Shown here: positions 59,087 to 64,000 of the stretch, one piece after another | How positions within the stretch are numbered: the first letter of the stretch is position 1 | Layout of the letters: every line of letters begins with the position of its first letter | Source of the DNA: Eretmocerus hayati | Taxonomy: Eukaryota > Arthropoda > Insecta > Hymenoptera > Aphelinidae | Assembly: GCA_029851415.1 (NCBI GenBank) | Contig: CM056742.1 | Coordinates: 102,034,976 to 102,098,975 of the forward strand | Reading direction: 5' to 3' | DNA length: 64,000 nucleotides | Notes under the pieces: model-generated | What the model was told of the DNA's origin: nothing | Seen by the model: only the letters and a program-made list of their open reading frames with translations | Databases searched by the model: none | Made by a program: the position numbers and the translations under genes

Positions 59087-60625
59087 TGTTGACCGTTCGC
59101 GGACACTAAAATTCACCGTCGATGTAGATATACTCACTTTTATTTCTCTCCAAAAATATATACAACAGGATATCCTCGTGGTGCTCACAGGAACAGCGGT
59201 TTCAGGAACAGATACAGTGGATACAAAGACAGTGACAGCGGTTACAAAATTTCAGAAATTCGTCTTTGAGCAGACCTGAACTGAACTGAATAGAAACTGA
59301 CCGGAAAACTGACTAAAGTCGCGAGAGTGCGGATTTTTATAGTCTCAAGTAGCCCCGGTCAAGTTTCTCCACCCACGCATTGGTAGGGACCGAGATGGGC
59401 CAGTTAGATTCCAGAATTTCACTCAAGGGCGGTGCATTAGGCGGGTCCGGTCTCGAGGGAGAGGGCGAGTTACCCAAAAAATTTTCACGTTAGATGTCAC
59501 CAGGAGTATGATTTTTCACATAAATATGCTAATTTTAATAATAAACATTATAAAGTTATGGTATATTATTCATAACACATAAGATTAGATGATTATTCAA
59601 GGTACATACCAAATAGTACGTTTACATCAGTAAAAACTAGTATTTTAGGTAAAATTGTTCGTTTACGTGAATTTCCTCAAAAATACATGCAATTCACTTG
59701 ATATTATTGTTTAAATGTGGTAGACAAAATGTTTAAATAGAGTTCGATTAGTTATTCCCATTAGATTACTCAAAAATTTGTGAAAATCGATAAAATTCCA
59801 ATTTGCGAGCATTTTGCTATTTTTGCAATTATTTTACACTATAGATCATGTATATCACCCTAAATTTCTTAGAATAACCTATGTGCGATGGATTTTTTAT
59901 GTAAATGGTGATTTACTCATTATTCGAGCAATTTCAATGATATTTCACGTAAAAATTCAATTACACGATTTACACTAGTGATTCTTGCTTATTCTTAGAT
60001 TTTTATAGCCATTTTTTAATGTTTTTTTATCATATCTTACCAATTTTCATCGATATTTAATGGTTTTTCATGAAGAAACTTTATCCCGATAAAATTCGCA
60101 ATATACGGTTGAAATAAACATGAGAGGTTCAAACAACGGCTAGAATATTGACATATAGGGTATTATCTACCAATATCAACGTTCAAACTCTTAAAAATAC
60201 TTTAGGAAAAAATTAGTATTTTCGATGTTCGTGAACGTTCTACATGTTTCTAGGATGTTGACGAAAAGTGCGCGCAACTAGCCTGCGACCCGCGCATTCC
60301 AAAGGTGAAAAGCCTACCTGCGTGCTTTTGGCCGTTTTTTTATCATAGGGCTCCCGAGGCTAGTTGCTGCCTTGTGTTAGCAGTGCGAGAGCTTCGCGAA
60401 GGTTCCAGAACGAGGAAGCACAAAATGTATAGGCAGTACCTTCCAGAATTTTCTGGACTGCGGTGCATTTGGCCTTGCACCACCAGGTACCCGTGGATTT
60501 CCGTGCCTATACAAAAAAAGTGAAACGGGCGAGCGGCCCTTCCGTTGGCTCACTTATTGGCCTTCCGCGATTTTCTCGAAAGATCGGGACACATTTGTCG
60601 AGCGGGAGGACGGCAGGACGTCACA
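59087..60625 (-). repeat. 3' LTR of envelope-carrying element (~1.54 kb)
   Basis: On the minus strand it begins TGTGACGTCCTGCC after a purine tract and ends GGTCAACA. It contains TATAAAAATCCGC (near 59342-59330) followed by a start-site-like region, and AATAAA near 59144-59139. The upstream U3 is long and AT-rich. The partner LTR is outside the window, so the ends are inferred from TG...CA and the purine tract. Confidence 0.6.
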
Positions 60626-60632
60626 CTCCCCC
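60626..60632 (-). promoter_or_regulatory. Polypurine tract of envelope-carrying element
   Basis: GGGGGAG on the minus strand, directly before TGTGACG. Confidence 0.6.
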
Positions 60633-60927
60633 AGTGAAACGCTTGGTAGTGAATTTGAAGAACTCCAATAGCAAGCGTATGCCTCTACTGTAGCTCCTCA
60701 AGACTCTCTGACAGTTGTAAGTTTTCTTATTTTTCAGGGTATTGGTCAGTAGGATGGGGAAAATGGATCATTTTTCTTGTCATTCCAGTCATCGAGGATT
60801 CTGGACTATATTCGATAGTCGAAGCGAATCTCGAATAAGGTTAGCCTTTGCATCTTAATCGAAACTTCCGGACCATTCTGCATGGTCGAAGCGAAGCTCG
60901 ATGTTGATCTCACTTATTGCATTTTCA

Positions 60928-62235
60928 TTATAACTTGAAAAATGATTTAGGGTTATTCATATCAGAGGGCTGGCGGAAACTTTTGTCCAAAGGATTTTGG
61001 GGTTTGACATTCTCTTGGGGAGAATCCCGTGAGTTAACTTCACGTGTTGGTTCGTAGATATCGAGGTGTTCTCGAAGAGGACTGGTCGGAGGGTAAGTCG
61101 GTCCAGCTTCGATGTCTCGCTCTGATCTGAGAGATTGATCGTTCAGATATAATAGGAACTTAGCGAGAGTGCTCCAAACAGCACCGAGTAGATGGATAGA
61201 CCATCCAAAAGCTTCATGGAGTGCATAACCTCGAAGGAATACGCTGATGACAGCTTCTATGATCTGTAGTATGAATAATATTCCAATGAGTCCAGCACTG
61301 GCAGAACCGAAGGTGACAAATTTGTTCCAGAGTTGAGACCAAGCAGACTCAACTATGTGAGCTACTGCTTCCTCATTCAGTAGCTTGAACATTGCTCCAT
61401 CAGTATTAGTAGTGGGTTGATAGTGGATTTCCCGAGCCAAGTCGTTCAAGACAGCGGGTCTTTCCACGGGGAAGATGATATGTTCTCGTAATTCTCCTAG
61501 ATCTTGATCGGTGTAAATACCAGCTGTGGCAAGATTTGATGGATTGGTATATTTCCAAGTTATTTTCGACATGGGTTGAATAATAGTTGGTGGAAGGGTT
61601 TCGATAGGGCGAGGCATCATCTTATACCAGATTCCGCCCACGTGGTAATAAGGAGGAAGGAATGCATTGCAAGAGATTTTCGTACCTCTCGCTTTGAGAA
61701 TATGAGTTCGGGGAGTTAAGAAACGGGTTTCATTTTGATGGAATACAGGTAGCTCAGCGTAGCACTCCTCTGTATGTCTGATACGTACTTCAACAGGTAT
61801 ACATTTAATGATGTGGACTACTTCTCCAGTCACAACTGCCATGTGGCCTGGTCCTTTCATGAAATTGAATGCAAATTCTTCGGGTGATTGGGTCGCTATT
61901 GCCAGAGAATTCTTGATGGTTTGTCGTTCGAGGTCACAGTGATGGAGTATGACATCCCGACATGATTGTTTCATTTGATTTCGCATATGTCTTTCAACGT
62001 AAACGAATTTTGAATTCACATAGGTAAAGAGGTCAAGATTATAGACGAGCGTATTTGTATTTGCTGCGAAGCTTTCGCCCTTTACAGTTTCAAAAATCAA
62101 TAGTTTGGGATGTTCTGTATGAATAAGAGTATCACCACATACCATTTCTTTTGATTTTTGTGCTAATGCAAATGTCGTGCCTTGAGAATTAAGAGAGTAT
62201 ACATTCTGAAAAGCACCCGACTTACTATCTCTCAT
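60928..62235 (-). pseudogene. env: Envelope-like glycoprotein, C-terminal part
   Basis: 435 codons. The ectodomain has scattered cysteines and potential N-glycosylation sites. A strongly hydrophobic segment lies at residues ~300-320 (AGLIGILFILQIIEAVISVF), with a second at ~328-350, then a long polar, proline-rich tail. This is the layout of a class of retroelement fusion/attachment glycoproteins. The frame differs from that of 62459-62941, so the gene is broken in the 62236-62458 interval. The source family is uncertain: errantivirus-type F or a glycoprotein related to negative-strand RNA viruses of arthropods are the options. Confidence 0.65.
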
Positions 62236-62458
62236 CTTATCGGCATATCCCTCGTAAAGGATGCTGTAGTGATCAAAAGGACATCTATCAGAGGGTATAG
62301 AATTTCAAAAAGTATACCCTTCTTCCATATCTACACAAGTTCTATCTGAAAGCGAATACAACGTGCCAACGTAGATGAACATGATTTGTATCAAGAGAAA
62401 CCCTTGCATTGTACTGTGTTAATGTAATTTTCAATGTTCCTTGAACTACAACGTTTTC

Positions 62459-62941
62459 CTAAGTTCCATATGGGTCTGAATAACCGGCTCCGTTGCATTT
62501 GCCTTCAGTACTGAGAAATCCGGCAAAGGTTAAGCCATGAGTAACGCTATGATTTACGCGAAATCCATTTATGACGTGTCCGTTGTTCAATTTGTAAGTT
62601 CCAGTCTTATGGATCTGGTCGCATACATCATAACTGACCTCTGAGATGTATTCAATCTCTCCATTGCTGACGATTGACGTATGGGGAAACATTCCGCAAG
62701 CGTAGATAGTGCGATGTACCTCAAGCTTGCATTGTGTGACGTTGGTTTGAGTGAATTCGTCAATTTGCAGAAGCTGGATGTATTGCTTGGACATTTCCAC
62801 GGTTTCATTAGGTATGTCGCATTCTCCGACTTCTACGAGAGACAAAGTTGTCACGTTCAGGGATCCAGCTCCACAATCGTACCCAATCATCCCATGTACT
62901 GTTATTATAGTTTGTAATAAGATAATTAAGAAGATCATCAT
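62459..62941 (-). pseudogene. env: Envelope-like glycoprotein, N-terminal part
   Basis: 160 codons. It begins with a hydrophobic signal-peptide-like stretch (residues 1-18), followed by GYDC and cysteines spaced as in an extracellular domain, with several N-x-S/T sites (NVT, NET, NHS). It starts 2 nt after the polymerase stop (62944), the expected env position; such genes are usually expressed from a spliced RNA. A stop at 62459-62461 and a frame change before 62235 separate it from the rest. Confidence 0.65.
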
Positions 62942-62943
62942 GG

Positions 62944-63435
62944 TTAACTCTGTGAACAGACCAAGAAAATATTATTATTTGTTCTCATGATCCATTTGTG
63001 AACGAAGTTTTTGTTCTGCTTCGATTCGTCATTGATATGTGAGATTCTCAGTCTATTGGCGTGGAATATCTTGCTACCCTTTTTGGTTTGAAGTCTTATA
63101 TTATTCCTGTCCATGACTTCTAGGATCTTGAACGGTCCTGAATACTGGTTGTCGAACTTCTCGGGTTTAGGACCGGATAAGAGGAAAGCGTAGTCACCAA
63201 CTTTGGAATAAACTGGCGTTAGTTTCCTATCAAAATATTTTTTGGAGCTGAACTTGGACAAGACAAGGTTATCATAAGCCATTTTTTGTAAACCATTCAA
63301 TCTTGTTACCAGATCTTGAACGTATCCTTGATAGGTTGGTAGTAAGTCGTTTTCGCGGAGGGGGTTACTCGACGGAAGTCTCGGTAATCGTCCAAACACG
63401 ATTTCGGACGGAGTGAATTTAGTACTCTCGCTGAC
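62944..63435 (-). pseudogene. pol: Integrase C-terminal part
   Basis: Same frame as the segment at 63436-64000, separated from it by one in-frame TGA (63436-63438). It reads VFGRLPRLPSSNP, then a coiled stretch, then PKPEKFDNQYSGPFKILEV and ANRLRISH, the C-terminal DNA-binding region of Gypsy integrase. The stop is at 62944. Confidence 0.78.
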
Positions 63436-64000
63436 TCAGCTATTCCAATTCAAGATGGCTAAATCAAAGAAAGAAGACCAATCATTGTCAGCATCAGTAT
63501 ACATTTTAAGGAACTCTGCCAAACTGTGATGTGATCGTTCCAAAGAAGCAATTCCTTGCGGTCTATACGCAGTTGTCCTTACTCTTCTGATTCGAAATCT
63601 TTGAGCTACTCGTCTCATGAGACTACTCATGAAATTTTGTCCTTGATCTGTCAGGATAATCTTGGGACATCCAAAAACGCAAATCAGTTTTTTGACGAAA
63701 GCATCAGCTCCAGATGAGGCAAGCATGTTTTCTAGTGGAACGGCTAGGCAAAATTTTGAAAAGCAGTCTTGCATGGTCAAGATATATTCAAATCCGGATC
63801 GTGATTTTTTTGAAGGACCGACAATATCGAGGGCTACTTTTCCGAATGAGATACCTGGAGTATCCGTGATGATCATGGGCCGGCGAGTTTTCAGACGCCA
63901 CAACTTTTTCAACTGGCATTCGAGACACTGTTGAACTCGACGTTGAATATCCTCTTTCATATTTTCCCAGTAATATTCGCGCCTCACACGTTGATAAGTT
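63436..64000 (-). pseudogene. pol: Integrase core (partial at window edge)
   Basis: The open frame runs off the right edge. YYWENMKEDI...QCLECQLKK supplies the CC of the zinc-binding domain; its HH would be outside. Core motifs are VALDIVGP, ILTDQGQNFMS and TAYRPQGIASLERSHHSL, giving D, D and E. It ends at a TGA where the family normally continues, a nonsense change. Confidence 0.85.

Larger units (their letters stand above)
59087..64000 (-). mobile_element. Envelope-carrying Ty3/Gypsy element, 3' half
   Basis: On the minus strand: integrase, envelope gene, ~300-bp spacer, polypurine tract and LTR. The 5' half lies beyond 64000. Integrase type places it in Ty3/Gypsy; the envelope suggests an errantivirus-like or independently env-acquiring lineage. 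It is defective: a stop in integrase, and a stop plus frame change in env. Confidence 0.82.

Overview
The window looks like AT-rich intergenic or heterochromatic DNA from an arthropod, most likely an insect. This rests on GT-AG introns, a copia element whose primer-binding site matches the Drosophila copia type, Ty3/Gypsy elements (one with an envelope gene), a 5S rRNA-derived repeat, tRNA-derived SINE heads and a complex satellite. I find no convincing host protein-coding gene; nearly all coding sequence belongs to mobile elements. The one hint of a host locus is a GC- and CpG-rich block near 21.6-22.5 kb that could hold a promoter and first exon.

Layout. 1-2.6 kb: small inverted repeats and foldback elements. 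2.63-17.41 kb: a three-level nest. A CACTA/EnSpm-like DNA transposon (transposase plus a DUF4806-like second gene, + strand) is split by a minus-strand copia-type LTR element (4949-14117, 5-bp target duplication ATCAT). The copia element is split in turn by a 4.45-kb DNA transposon with ~925-bp terminal inverted repeats, a SWIM zinc-finger gene and a DDE transposase remnant (7412-11859). 17.4-22.8 kb: nested long inverted-repeat elements. 21.6-22.5 kb: the CpG-rich block. 24.95-35.0 kb: a ~465-bp satellite organised as three-monomer higher-order repeats of ~1.39 kb, interrupted by a Ty3/Gypsy element (27659-33130, target duplication AGACC). 35.7 kb: a 5S rRNA-derived segment.

36.96-54.14 kb: a direct tandem duplication of an 8.59-kb unit, the copies differing by only about ten substitutions plus microsatellite changes. 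Each copy carries a tRNA-derived SINE head, a CA microsatellite, palindromic foldbacks and a hammerhead-ribozyme-like core. 54.5-58 kb: a GC-rich MITE, a pogo/Tigger-like MITE and another tRNA-like repeat. 59.1-64 kb: the 3' half of a minus-strand Ty3/Gypsy element with integrase, a broken envelope gene, a polypurine tract and a ~1.54-kb LTR, running off the right edge.

The coding elements are all damaged: frameshifts and a YIDN box in the Gypsy polymerase, a stop codon in the second integrase, a split envelope, and a copia element with no integrase or reverse transcriptase. The youngest events appear to be the tandem duplication and the two LTR insertions, whose LTR pairs differ by roughly 2% by eye.
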